64,000 nucleotides of DNA from Filimonas zeae (lineage in GTDB: Bacteria; Bacteroidota; Bacteroidia; Chitinophagales; Chitinophagaceae), in assembly GCF_014641615.1 (NCBI RefSeq), contig NZ_BMIB01000006.1, positions 1-64,000 on the forward strand, read 5' to 3'. The notes beneath the pieces are model-generated. The model did not search any database, was not told where the DNA came from, and was given only the letters and a program-made list of their open reading frames with translations. A program made the translations under genes and the position numbers. Numbering within the stretch: the first letter of the stretch is position 1; each line of letters opens with the position of its first letter. Below are positions 33,325 to 42,695 of this stretch, in pieces.

Positions 33325-34737
33325 TTAACGTTCATTCTGTTGTAAACCTTCCTGCTCAATTATTTTAGGAGCGAACGGGAATACATACCGGGGCGATTGC
33401 GGTTGTAATGTATAAGTTACTCCATTGTATATGCGGGTTAACACTTTGGCAAATTTCGGTTCTGTGTTTAAGCGCTTCAGATCTTCCCACCTTAGCTGGC
33501 CTGTATTAGGCAATTCTTTCCTTCTCTCATCCAGCACAAATCTCAGTGCTGCTTCTTCATCAGTGGTTTCATAACCTACGTAAGTTCCTGTTCTGTATCT
33601 ATTCTTAAGCAGTGTATTAACGTCGGAAAGACAGCCTGCAATGTTATGGAGTCTGGCCCTGCATTCGGCTCTGATAAAGTAAACTTCATTTAAAGCCAGA
33701 CCTGCAAAAATGCGGCTATTTCCGGTATAGCTTCCCTGAAATTTAGCCTGGTTAGCACCCAGCAGATTATAAAAGTATGTTTTTCTTAAATCGTCTGCAG
33801 CGTAAGATTTGTATAAAACGGTATCTGCAAAACAATAAGCATAACTGGTGCTGGGAGCCCCGACAAGCGTAAGCAAACCTTCTGCGTAGAATAAAATTTC
33901 CGGATGCGATTTATAGGTAGGGAATCTATAGGTATTAGACAAAGAAACAAGAGAGCTGTCATTAAAATTAAGTAATTGCGTTTTGTACTGCAGCACAGAA
34001 TCACAGCATCTTCCGGCATTTACATAATCTCCTTTCTGCAAATACACCCTGGCAAGCAATGCATAAGCGGATAGCTTTGTGGGACGCATATACTGAATAT
34101 TCAGAGGCATTCTATCTGCTACCAGCTTCAATTCATTAATAACAAAATCGTACACATTCTTAACCGGAGCCCGTCCCGCAAGAATATTTATATCAGAAAA
34201 TGTTCGCAACGGAATGCCAGGATCGCTGGCTGCAGTAGCTTCATTATATTGTTTACCAAAAGTATTTACCAACTCAAAAAACATAAAAGCGCGCGCAAAG
34301 CGTGCATGTCCCTCTACTGAATCATACCTGGCCATATTATCGGCTGTACGGGTTATTTTCTCAAGCCCCTCCAGCACAATATTCGAGTTTCGTATAACCA
34401 GATAAGGACTGGTATAAGCAATGTCATTAGTACCTGCCGGAAATATTTCCTTCAACCATAAAACAGAGTTTCGCTCATATGGCTGCAGAGAGGTATAGTT
34501 AACATCAGGAAAGTAGAAATTATCTGCCCCGGTTTGCCCCAGCGTTATGTAGTTTGTGTTCATGGTAGGCGTGTAATCCAGTACCGCCTGAAAGTCGCTC
34601 AATGTAGTAAGTACAATATCGCCTTCCTGGCTTTTAGCATCCAGAAATTCATCCTGCTTTTTGCACCCTGTTAAACATAACAACATACATACAGCTCCAA
34701 AAAATACGGAGAGCATCTTTTTTGTGCTTACTTGCAT
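33325..34737 (-). CDS. SusD/RagB family nutrient-binding outer membrane lipoprotein
   Basis: A 470-residue surface lipoprotein of the SusD family, the lid of a SusCD uptake complex. A signal with lipobox CLTGC precedes CKKQDEFLD. Family features are the N-terminal region (YNSVLWLKEIFPAGTNDIAYTSPY), TPR-like helices with YALLARVYLQKGDYVNAG, and the C-terminal RYVFPFAPKIIEQEGLQQN. It follows the SusC gene after 32 bp. At 470 residues it is at the short end of the family. The substrate cannot be inferred: no glycan hydrolase or transporter genes flank the pair, only a MauE-like and a small secreted protein. Confidence 0.92.
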   Translation of the reverse strand: MQVSTKKMLSVFFGAVCMLLCLTGCKKQDEFLDAKSQEGDIVLTTLSDFQAVLDYTPTMNTNYITLGQTGADNFYFPDVNYTSLQPYERNSVLWLKEIFPAGTNDIAYTSPYLVIRNSNIVLEGLEKITRTADNMARYDSVEGHARFARAFMFFELVNTFGKQYNEATAASDPGIPLRTFSDINILAGRAPVKNVYDFVINELKLVADRMPLNIQYMRPTKLSAYALLARVYLQKGDYVNAGRCCDSVLQYKTQLLNFNDSSLVSLSNTYRFPTYKSHPEILFYAEGLLTLVGAPSTSYAYCFADTVLYKSYAADDLRKTYFYNLLGANQAKFQGSYTGNSRIFAGLALNEVYFIRAECRARLHNIAGCLSDVNTLLKNRYRTGTYVGYETTDEEAALRFVLDERRKELPNTGQLRWEDLKRLNTEPKFAKVLTRIYNGVTYTLQPQSPRYVFPFAPKIIEQEGLQQNER

Positions 34738-34769
34738 GACTATTCAACTATTAATTCAGTTTCAATAAT

Positions 34770-37700
34770 TTAAAATACCGCTCTTACCCCTACCGAAAAA
34801 GACCGCACCTGAGGCATATCCATACTATCAGGATCAATTCCAAACTTGTTTGCCCGCCATATAATTCCCAGATTGTTTATATAGCTATATACCATTAGCG
34901 ACTTAATCCTTTTATGCAGTTTGTCATTGTCAAAAGTGTAGCCTAAACGTATATCCTGTAGTCTGATATGGTCTGCCCTGCTTACTACCGCCTCCGAATA
35001 TTGATAAAAGGTAGCCTTTGCATTGTCATTAGGGTAAGAGAGAGAAGGTGTTGAAGTATGCAGTTCATCTCCAGGCTTTTTCCAACGGGTGTTATACCCT
35101 GCTGCATTATAGTTGGTATACAATAAATCAGCTTCGTTTAAAGACATTACCGGGCGGCGGAAATAATATTTTAGTTTGTATACAATGTTAACAGATACAG
35201 ATAGCTTTTTCCACTCAAAATCGTTTCGTAAAGCGCCAAAGATGGTTGGTACGGAAGAACCCGAGAAAACAAGGTTCTCTGTAGCAAAATTATTAATGAT
35301 GTCTGTATACTTTTTGGTAACCTCACCTTTTATAACCCCCTGCGGCTCGCCGGAAGCAGGGTCTAATCCCGCCCATTTGTAACTAAACACACCAAACAAA
35401 GGCTTACCCACAATAAAAAGCATATCACCCGGGCGTGTTTGAATGGTGCTTGAGTTCTGGGGAATTTTATAACTCACCACCTTGTTAGCAAGCAGATTAA
35501 ATAAAAGGCTCGTGTTCCAGCTCACCTCTTTCTTTCTCATGGTAGCAAAGGAAAGCCTCACGTCCATACCATGTGTAATCATGCTGGCCGTATTCCTCCA
35601 CAATGTTCCTGCATTACCCACCTGAGGAGGCAACTGGTTGTTGTTTTCCAGTAAATCTTCTCCCTTCTTCTCATACCATTCTACCGATCCTGTTACCAGA
35701 TCTGATTTTGTTTTAAAATCAACGCCTATGTTTACGTTCCTTACCTTTTCCCATCTTATCTGAGGGTTACCAATGGTACTGATAATAATAACCGGGGCAT
35801 TTGTTACCGGGTCCAAGGCTGTAGAACCCGTGGTATATGCAGAACCTCCATTATAGATGTTGCCATTATAGCCATATGTGGCTTTTATTCTCATATAGGG
35901 CAACCAGTCCACCTTATAAAACTGCTCTTTGCTGATGGCCCAGCCTAAACCTGCTGACCAAAGCGGTGTTATTTTGTCGTTTGTTTTTACACCAAACAGG
36001 TTAGCTCCATCACGCCGTGCGCTTATACTTACATCATATCGGTTTTTATAATTATATCCGATGTTAGAGTAGTAGGATATAAACCTGTTTAAGATGCCGG
36101 AAAAATTGCCGTTATAACCATTGTAAGCAGCGGCAATAGTTGACGTGCCGGAAGGGTTAACAGGATAAGATGTATTCAAACTTACATTCGTTGCATAAGT
36201 ACCGGTAGCTGGCTGATAGCCTACCAGAAGCGCTTTGCTACCGTCGTAGTCACTCTCTCTTACTTCCACCCCGAGGATAGCAGAAATTTCATGATCGTTT
36301 ATACGCTTTGCATAATTTATCTGCGCCCTCAAATTCTGTATCAGCCAGTCATAATGCTCTTTTTCAAGAATTCCTCCTCTGGGAAATACATAGCTGAATG
36401 CATTAGTGGAGGCATTATACTGCGCAAAACGATTAATCATATACCGGGTAAGATAAACCTGCTCGCTCCGGTAGTTTTTAATTTCAGACACCTGCTTTTC
36501 ACGCTGATACTGCATCTCCACACTCAACCCTTTGGCAATGGTATATTTTGCAGCAGCGCGCAATAATAAATCATTCCGGGTGGTAGCATTATCCGCAAAT
36601 CGTATTTCATCCAGCGGGCGATATTTGCCATCCAGAAATCCCAGACCGGCAACGCTGTCTACAAAAGCTGCCCGGTAATCTTTCACAACAGCCAGTGCTT
36701 TACCCGAAGCATCTGCCAGGCTTGCGTAAGGATATAAAGTTCTGTACTTTCCCGCTCCTATAACTGCAGCGCCATATCCAACAGCATTATTCAGCAGGTA
36801 TTTGTTCAGGCTGTAATTGGCCGCAACAGTCACCTCCAGATTTTTAACCGGCGTAAAGGCAATAGTTGTATTGAATGTAGTACGGTGATATCCGTTTCTT
36901 ACCAGATTATCTCTGTTTCTATCTGTACCCAGCGAGAACGCGTATCTCAACTTTTGAAAACCGCCACGCACATTCAGCGCATACTGCTGGTTAACTGCAT
37001 TCTGATACACATGGTTCAACAGATCGTTTCTTACATCAACATTCCGGTAAGCATCTATAGCAGCATCTGCCTCTGCAGCAGAAATGGCTCCTGAACGTTT
37101 CTTCACCAGCAAATCTATCACCGGCGACATGGGCGGTCTGGTGGCTGTTAAAATATCGGCATCAAAAAAGCCCCTGTTAAATAAATCCGTTTCTATATCT
37201 ATATAATCAGAAGACCCCAGAAATCCCTTTGCTTTTTTCAGCGCTGGTTTGCCCTTAACGGTTAAGTTAGCACTCAGTTCAACTTGTAGTTTCTGATTAA
37301 AAGCGCCCTTTTTAGTAGTAATTACAATAACTCCGTTGCCACTTCTGGTACCCCATATACTAGCCGCTGCTGCATCTTTCAGCACTGTAATTGTTTCTAC
37401 ATCGTTCGGGTTAATATTACGCATATCACCTTCGTAAGGGAAATTGTCAACAATAATCAGTGGATTTGTATTTACCTGAAGGGGAGCCAGTGTACTCACA
37501 CCACGGATGGAGTAACCAAGGCCCTGTGTACCTGGCCCGGTGGTAATTTTAGCAGCTCCATCCACCGTTAACGTCAGCATACCACTGGTAATATTGTTCA
37601 TACGGCTCAAAATGTCCGTAGTTACGCTTCTATTAATATCTGCCTGCCCCAGCATTACAAACGAGCCGGTGGCACGCTCTTTAGGCAGCTGTTGATAACC

Positions 37701-38345
37701 AGTTACCGGATTCAGTGTTACTTTTTCCAGTTCAGCAACCGTGGTTTTTACCACAATCACCTGATTATTCAGGCTGGAAATGCCGCTTTCTGTTTTTTCA
37801 CAGCTAATACAGGAGGTTTCCAGGCGGGTGTTGGGGCCAATACGGTGTATGGTAAATCCGCCGTTATCATCTGCTATTACGTAACGGTCGTAGCCTTTAA
37901 TAGTAATCATAGCCCCTGGCATAGGCTCGTTACGCTCGTTTACTACGGTGCCGGAAACCGACAGCAGGGTATCTTTCTTCACCACAAAAGCGTAGGGATC
38001 TTTAGAAGTAACGGGAGAAGGCCCTGTTTTCATAGCCACCAGCACAGCAGTACCGGAAATACGGTATGCAAAATGGCTTTTATCTAAAATCTGCTCCAGC
38101 GCCTTTTCCAGCGGCATATTGTTGATGCGCAGGGTAACAGGCGCGGAGTTACGGAGTATCTCAGAGCGGTAAGTAAATACGTAACCAGTCTGTTTTTCAA
38201 TTAGTTTGAATACTTTTTTAAGAGAAGCATTTTTTACATCCAGATTCACCACCGGTGATTGAGGAGCTGCATAAACCCTTACTGCTGTACAGAGAAGAAG
38301 ACAGAAGAAGATTTTAATAATGGATACAGAGACAGGGCTATTCAT
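34770..38345 (-). CDS. SusC/RagA TonB-linked outer membrane transporter with STN domain
   Basis: A 1191-residue TonB-dependent transporter. Order of parts: signal peptide (about 1-27); STN domain (about 35-105, LDVKNASLKKVFKLIEKQTGYVF), which talks to FecR; carboxypeptidase-like regulatory domain (about 125-200, SGTVVNERNEPMPGAMITIKG); plug with SIRGVSTL, NPLIIVDNFPYEGDM and VLKDAAAASIWGTRSGNGVIVITTKKG split over about 270-350; then a 22-strand barrel ending FSVGVRAVF. The STN domain and the FecR and sigma genes just upstream indicate that substrate binding controls expression. An unusual CISC pair lies near residue 180. The gene is followed after 32 bp by susD. Confidence 0.95.
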   Translation of the reverse strand: MNSPVSVSIIKIFFCLLLCTAVRVYAAPQSPVVNLDVKNASLKKVFKLIEKQTGYVFTYRSEILRNSAPVTLRINNMPLEKALEQILDKSHFAYRISGTAVLVAMKTGPSPVTSKDPYAFVVKKDTLLSVSGTVVNERNEPMPGAMITIKGYDRYVIADDNGGFTIHRIGPNTRLETSCISCEKTESGISSLNNQVIVVKTTVAELEKVTLNPVTGYQQLPKERATGSFVMLGQADINRSVTTDILSRMNNITSGMLTLTVDGAAKITTGPGTQGLGYSIRGVSTLAPLQVNTNPLIIVDNFPYEGDMRNINPNDVETITVLKDAAAASIWGTRSGNGVIVITTKKGAFNQKLQVELSANLTVKGKPALKKAKGFLGSSDYIDIETDLFNRGFFDADILTATRPPMSPVIDLLVKKRSGAISAAEADAAIDAYRNVDVRNDLLNHVYQNAVNQQYALNVRGGFQKLRYAFSLGTDRNRDNLVRNGYHRTTFNTTIAFTPVKNLEVTVAANYSLNKYLLNNAVGYGAAVIGAGKYRTLYPYASLADASGKALAVVKDYRAAFVDSVAGLGFLDGKYRPLDEIRFADNATTRNDLLLRAAAKYTIAKGLSVEMQYQREKQVSEIKNYRSEQVYLTRYMINRFAQYNASTNAFSYVFPRGGILEKEHYDWLIQNLRAQINYAKRINDHEISAILGVEVRESDYDGSKALLVGYQPATGTYATNVSLNTSYPVNPSGTSTIAAAYNGYNGNFSGILNRFISYYSNIGYNYKNRYDVSISARRDGANLFGVKTNDKITPLWSAGLGWAISKEQFYKVDWLPYMRIKATYGYNGNIYNGGSAYTTGSTALDPVTNAPVIIISTIGNPQIRWEKVRNVNIGVDFKTKSDLVTGSVEWYEKKGEDLLENNNQLPPQVGNAGTLWRNTASMITHGMDVRLSFATMRKKEVSWNTSLLFNLLANKVVSYKIPQNSSTIQTRPGDMLFIVGKPLFGVFSYKWAGLDPASGEPQGVIKGEVTKKYTDIINNFATENLVFSGSSVPTIFGALRNDFEWKKLSVSVNIVYKLKYYFRRPVMSLNEADLLYTNYNAAGYNTRWKKPGDELHTSTPSLSYPNDNAKATFYQYSEAVVSRADHIRLQDIRLGYTFDNDKLHKRIKSLMVYSYINNLGIIWRANKFGIDPDSMDMPQVRSFSVGVRAVF

Positions 38346-38485
38346 ACCTTAAATTACTGTTTTTGGCTTTAAAGCGCGCACAGTGTAAGGCAAAAATGAA
38401 GATAATTATCCATGTACAAAAGGATTCCTTACGGAAACTCGCTGTATTCCCGCAAATTAGTGGCTAAACACTATAGAAAGACGGC

Positions 38486-39703
38486 CTATAAGACGATAAT
38501 CGTCCTGTTTTCGAGCTTGAAATCCACATCTCCACCAATGAATTTAATGTCATCCAGTGTTTTGGTCAGCGGACTTTTACGGTCGAAGCTACCAGTTATA
38601 GTAACGTCGCTTTTGGGCTGTTTCTTATAAATCACCTTTACATTGTACCAGCGACTCAATTCGTCCAGCACTTTAGGTAAAGGGGTTTTATCAAAGTAGA
38701 AGGAGCCGTCTATCCAGGAAGTGGCAACCCGGGTGTCTACAGTAGCTACCTCTAACTGGTTATCGGTAGTAAAGCTGGCCTGGTTACCTGGTTTTAAAAC
38801 AGCACTCTGTACGCCATTTTCAGAAGATACCTTTACTGCACCATTTACAAGGGTGGTTTGGATATCATCATCAGTCTGGTAAGCACTTACGTTAAAGGCC
38901 GTACCTAACACCTCAATATTCATGGTACCCGAAGCAGGTTTGCTTACAGTCACATGAAAAGGATGTTTGGCATCTTTAGTTACATCAAAATAAGCTTGTC
39001 CCTGTAATAATTCCACTTCACGGGTGCTTCCTGAAAAGGCAGAGGGAAAGCGGAGGGTGGAGGAAGCGTTTAGCCAAACCCGTGTGCCGTCGGAGAGTGT
39101 TAGCGAATACTCTCCGCCGACGGGAATGGTGATGGTGTTGATCAAAGGGTGCAAGTCACCTGCAGACTTGTCAGCAACGGCCTGACTAACAATATTATAG
39201 GTCACTAGCCCGTTTGCAGCTTTTTCAATGCTGGCATTTCCTTCTTTAGCAAGTTCACCAACGGACACGGTGTTTAATTCAACAATTCGCCCGTTACTTA
39301 ATTGTAACATTGCCTTTTTACCGCCCGGAACAATGGCATCTGTGGTAGCAACGGCTGTCAGATTTCCTTTACTGCCGGGTTTGGTAAAATTCAATGTCCA
39401 GTAAGCTCCGGCTCCCAGTATAATCAGCCCGATTACACTGGCGGCGACTTTTCCATAGGTTAGCAACGGCCGGCGATTCAACCGCGGGAATCTTTGTGCG
39501 CTTTCCTCATTTGCAACCATCATTAGCTGCTCATGAGAACGGTTATATATTTTATCCAGTTCAGACTCTATTTCGGGAGACAATGCCTCCTCAAAGTCTA
39601 AACCAGATATCCAGGCGTCAACCGCACGAATTTCTTCTATGGTTGCCTGACCATCTGCGTAATGATGTAACGCCTGTAATATATCCTCTGATAGGTTATC
39701 CAT
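38486..39703 (-). CDS. FecR family anti-sigma factor
   Basis: A 405-residue inner membrane signal transducer. The cytoplasmic N-terminal part (about 1-80) would bind the ECF sigma factor. A membrane helix (VAASVIGLIILGAGAYWTL, about 85-105) is followed by the periplasmic FecR domain with the signature VPVGGEYSLTLSDGTRVWLN-type segment, FSGSTREVELLQGQAYFDV and FHVTV, and the DUF4974 domain (DKTPLPKVLDELSRWYNVKV) that contacts the STN domain of SusC. It lies 140 bp upstream of the SusC gene and 70 bp after the sigma gene. The arrangement is the classic sigma-FecR-SusC-SusD cell-surface signalling locus. Confidence 0.93.
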   Translation of the reverse strand: MDNLSEDILQALHHYADGQATIEEIRAVDAWISGLDFEEALSPEIESELDKIYNRSHEQLMMVANEESAQRFPRLNRRPLLTYGKVAASVIGLIILGAGAYWTLNFTKPGSKGNLTAVATTDAIVPGGKKAMLQLSNGRIVELNTVSVGELAKEGNASIEKAANGLVTYNIVSQAVADKSAGDLHPLINTITIPVGGEYSLTLSDGTRVWLNASSTLRFPSAFSGSTREVELLQGQAYFDVTKDAKHPFHVTVSKPASGTMNIEVLGTAFNVSAYQTDDDIQTTLVNGAVKVSSENGVQSAVLKPGNQASFTTDNQLEVATVDTRVATSWIDGSFYFDKTPLPKVLDELSRWYNVKVIYKKQPKSDVTITGSFDRKSPLTKTLDDIKFIGGDVDFKLENRTIIVL

Positions 39704-39773
39704 AATGGTGTTATACTAATAAGAGTAAGCTGAATGAATAATTACGTATGCCTCTGAAAAAAAATCTGAGAAA

Positions 39774-40340
39774 TTATAGAAAAAACAGTGAAGCCACCTT
39801 TTCTAAAGATTTCTTCACCTTGCTAACGCCGTTTTCTACCTGTTTTTCAACAGTACGGGCAGAAATACCCTGCTCGGCAGCAATCTGTTTGGCGGTAAGC
39901 CCTTTTATTTTGCTGTCAATAAATATTACCCGGCATTTTTCAGGTAAACGGTCAATGGCTAACTGCAGGCATTTTTCGAGGAACCTGCTATTATATACGT
40001 CTTCGGGAGTAAGGTGGCTGGCAGTTTCGGGAAGCGCTTCACCTGGCATCTGCTCGCGGCCTCTTTTAGAAAGATAGCGTACAGAACCATATTTTACACA
40101 GGTGAACAGGTATTTACTGATATCCTCAATTTCAATGGTGGCATGGTTGCGCCACAGACTCAGAAAAATGTCCTGAACAATATCTTCCGCTGCGTGTAAG
40201 TCTTTGGTAATCTTTAATGCCGCCCTTAATGCAGATTTAGCGTAACGCGTATGCAAAACGCCAAAAGCGTCTGCATTACCAGATCGAATTAAATTTAATA
40301 TTTCAGTATCACTACAATGCGTGTACATAATTCGTTTCAT
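39774..40340 (-). CDS. ECF RNA polymerase sigma-70 factor, Bacteroides-expansion type
   Basis: A 188-residue ECF sigma factor. Region 2 covers about 22-90 (DAFGVLHTRYAKSALRAALKI, HAAEDIVQDIFLSLWRN). Region 4 covers about 130-180 (IDRLPEKCRVIFI, GLTAKQIAAEQGISARTVEKQV) with a helix-turn-helix. It is the regulator at the head of the sigma-FecR-SusCD cluster and would be held by FecR. Start codons at 40340 or 40328 (MYTHCSD) are possible. A TAGTTTG box (minus strand, about 40397-40403) lies about 60 bp upstream of the start. Confidence 0.93.
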   Translation of the reverse strand: MKRIMYTHCSDTEILNLIRSGNADAFGVLHTRYAKSALRAALKITKDLHAAEDIVQDIFLSLWRNHATIEIEDISKYLFTCVKYGSVRYLSKRGREQMPGEALPETASHLTPEDVYNSRFLEKCLQLAIDRLPEKCRVIFIDSKIKGLTAKQIAAEQGISARTVEKQVENGVSKVKKSLEKVASLFFL

Positions 40341-40717
40341 GTTTGTTACAGGGTTCGGGCGTCTGATGCAGGATCAGGTAAAGTTAACTCTGGCAAACTA
40401 TTGTAAATATACTACTCTCCCTCCGTTCACACCCCCATTTCCAGATACTTTTTCGCAAAATTCGGTGTTTTACCGTTCTTACCGGTATTTTTTGCCCGTA
40501 ATATGCTGTTAAATCATCTTCCTGAAAATAAAATACCCTGTATAGATATACAGGGTGCCTACCAGCTTACTGGTGTTATTCCCATGAAAACGTTGAATCA
40601 TTTTAAAAGAGTCCCCCGTATAGACATACGGGGCCTTGGGCCAAGCTTTATAAAAGCTTATACACCGTGACTAACCGAACAAGTTCTGCTAATCATGTCT
40701 GAATGATCGTCAATAAA
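40341..40717. other. Intergenic region upstream of the sigma gene, rich in palindromes
   Basis: No gene is seen. The first 100 bp should hold the promoter of the sigma factor gene. The rest contains five consecutive inverted repeats at 40535-40659, listed separately, none followed by a convincing T tract. Confidence 0.6.
40535..40659. repeat. Cluster of five short palindromes
   Basis: In 125 bp: ACCCTGTAT/ATACAGGGT with loop AGAT (40535-40556); ACCAG/CTGGT with loop CTTA (40561-40574); CCCCGTAT/ATACGGGG with loop AGAC (40614-40633); CTTGG/CCAAG around one G (40635-40645); AAGCTTT/AAAGCTT with loop ATA (40643-40659). The first and third are related in sequence and loop. No normal terminator tail follows any of them. 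Confidence 0.75.
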
Positions 40718-41371
40718 TTATGAGATGGCAGGCAACCCTGGGAAAAGATTACTACTGGTTACAACGCAAGGGGTTAAAGCGCTCTTATTGGGGAAACAAA
40801 GCGCACTGCTAATATTGCCAAAAAAAATGATTAATGCAATATATTTAATCAATATTTTTTCACGCTTTACAAAACCAGCCCCTTCCAGACTGGCAGCAGC
40901 CTTCCGCGTTCGTCTGTTGGCACCTGTTCTGTGTTTCCTGCTGCCTATACTCCGTTGTGCAGGCAAGGAAAACAACAGATTACCACCCGCTTTTTCAGAG
41001 GCTATCAACCGCGGAATCTGCTGTTCTTCGAATGTTTTGGCAATGGCTGCGGCAGCGTGCTGCAGCAGTATCTGTACTTCTGCAACGTTTTTGTCAGCTT
41101 TCAACCAGTGTATTGCTTTTCCGGCAAGCTGCTGGTAATGAGTACGTTTACGGCCATCTGGCAGTGTACTGTAAGCCGCAGCAGCCAGCGGCGAGGCAAT
41201 GGCAAGTAACTCCGCATGTTTACGGGTATTGGCAAACTCCGGCGCATGCTTCACACGCTCTCCGCTCAGCGGATTGGCCATACAGGCAATAGTTCGCCCT
41301 TTGCTTTTGTAAATCCGGAGCGGACCATACCTGCCCGCAGGCGGTGGATTTTCACACGTATATATTGCCAT
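40718..41371 (-). CDS. Hypothetical protein, unrecognised, basic
   Basis: A 217-residue protein I do not recognise with certainty. The N-terminal 110 residues (NPPPAGRYGPLRIYKSKGRTIACMANPLSG onward, in part) recall short Bacteroidota proteins with a Gly-rich start and a Lys/Arg-rich helical body. The middle is Ala-rich (LLAIASPLAAAAYSTLPDGRK). The region about 120-170 is strongly basic (RSIGSRKHRTGANRRTRKAA) and the end contains a hydrophobic stretch (ILIKYIALIIFFGNISSALCF) that could be a membrane segment or read-through of non-coding DNA. The start at 41371 looks sound; the true end could be earlier only if the frame is interrupted. It stands alone next to the palindrome cluster. Confidence 0.5.
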   Translation of the reverse strand: MAIYTCENPPPAGRYGPLRIYKSKGRTIACMANPLSGERVKHAPEFANTRKHAELLAIASPLAAAAYSTLPDGRKRTHYQQLAGKAIHWLKADKNVAEVQILLQHAAAAIAKTFEEQQIPRLIASEKAGGNLLFSLPAQRSIGSRKHRTGANRRTRKAAASLEGAGFVKREKILIKYIALIIFFGNISSALCFPNKSALTPCVVTSSNLFPGLPAIS

Positions 41372-41765
41372 ATCTCTCTTTGTAAGTTAATCAATTAAAC
41401 GTTGCCCACCTCCTGTTTTCCTCACAAATCTGAACGCTTTAGCACCGAACCTGTGCTATACCTGTACCGAACAAACGATGAAGAAAAACCGACATTTCCC
41501 CAATCCCAAACAAAGGCATGCAGCAGTAAACACTCAGACAACAACATAAAAAACCCCATATGGAAATACGGGGCGCTTTTTACCAAAACTAACTGCATAT
41601 CATGCTTACCGCATGAGAGCTTATATGTAGACCTCAGGCATTTCTGCCTTCGCAACCTTCAATGTTAATGGGGAAATTGGACTTCGTAATGCGAATATAA
41701 AGCGGCTTTAATTCATTATGCCACCCTGAACAAAATGAATAGAATCTTTTATTTTATAATATATG
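41372..41765. other. Intergenic region, no gene seen apart from a terminator
   Basis: About 390 bp between two minus-strand genes. Two overlapping open frames on opposite strands (about 41402-41668) have no domain, signal peptide or start context. Only the terminator at 41547-41582 is recognisable. Confidence 0.5.
41547..41582 (-). terminator. Terminator downstream of the pseudouridine synthase gene
   Basis: On the minus strand CCCCGTAT pairs with ATATGGGG (one G-U) around TTCC and is followed by TTTTTT. The plus-strand reading has an A-C mismatch, so it works best for minus-strand transcripts. Confidence 0.8.
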
Positions 41766-42374
41766 CTATTGCCAGTTGGCAATTTTCAGGCGCTCAAAAA
41801 ACAGCATTTCGTCCCATTCCTGCACCTCGCCCGGTTGCAGACTGCCAAGCGTAAGATCTTCAATCTCTGTTCTTATCAGCCTTTTGCACTTATGCCGTAC
41901 AGCAGCCACCATTTTCCGCACCTGGTGGTAGCGCCCTTCAGTAAGGCTGATGCGCAGCCAGGTATGGGGAATAAAATCCGGCGTTTCAAAAGCATGATGA
42001 AAAAGGTCTGCCGGCTCCGGTACAATATCCACCTCGCAGGGTGCGGTGGTGTACCATCCCCCGTCGCTGGCAGAAATCGGTATGCCTTTGCGCAACAGCT
42101 CCACCGTTTCGGGCTGCACCGCATGGGCCACCTTTACCAGGTAGGTACGTTTGTGCGGCACTTCACCCTGAAACAACAGACGCGTTACTTTTTTATTGGT
42201 GGTCAGCAGCAGCATCCCTTCTGAGTTGCCATCCAGCCGGCCAATGGCATGTGTTCCTTCCGGGAAAGGAAAATCCAGTTCGCTCAACAGTGGCACCGCA
42301 TGGGAGCTTACAAACTGCGATACCATATTATAGGGCTTATTCAGTACAAAATAACGATGGCCGGATACACTCAT
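41766..42374 (-). CDS. rluE: Pseudouridine synthase, RluE/RsuA family
   Basis: A 202-residue rRNA-modifying enzyme that converts a uridine to pseudouridine in ribosomal RNA. The catalytic motif is GRLDGNSEGMLLLT with Asp48. The family end motif EGRYHQVRKMVAAV is present, as is YFVLNKPYNMVSQF at the start. There is no S4 domain, as in E. coli RluE, which modifies U2457 of 23S rRNA; the same target is inference. The ATG is at 42374. No co-directional neighbour lies close enough for an operon. Confidence 0.9.
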   Translation of the reverse strand: MSVSGHRYFVLNKPYNMVSQFVSSHAVPLLSELDFPFPEGTHAIGRLDGNSEGMLLLTTNKKVTRLLFQGEVPHKRTYLVKVAHAVQPETVELLRKGIPISASDGGWYTTAPCEVDIVPEPADLFHHAFETPDFIPHTWLRISLTEGRYHQVRKMVAAVRHKCKRLIRTEIEDLTLGSLQPGEVQEWDEMLFFERLKIANWQ

Positions 42375-42695
42375 GCAAACCTTAAATAATGATAGAAAAG
42401 GTTAAAAGTACCCTAAACCAGGCAAGCATCCTTCTTTTTACATAATAATAAGAGTAACTTTAAAACAACAAGCCAGCCGCAAGGCACGGTAAAGAAATTA
42501 CTGAAAAACCAAAGTGTCCTTTGCTTCCATTTTCTTTTGTAAAAACCACTCCCTCTACCCTTCCACCGCCGGCATGCCTATGTGAATAGTGGCCCGTTTG
42601 TGCCTTATTCTTATGTTTTTACCCACCGAACAAAAACAAATAAGCATAAAAACAATACTTTGCGGACTATTTTACCAAAATAAACCCCTGTTATC
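42375..42695. other. Intergenic region, nothing recognised
   Basis: 320 bp between divergent genes. A TACTTTG word at 42656-42662 could be the -7 element for the lipoprotein gene at 42696, but no matching -33 box is evident. Confidence 0.4.

Noticed and set aside
41402..41668. Small open frames on both strands in the intergenic region.
   Set aside because: They overlap each other and a terminator and show no protein features.
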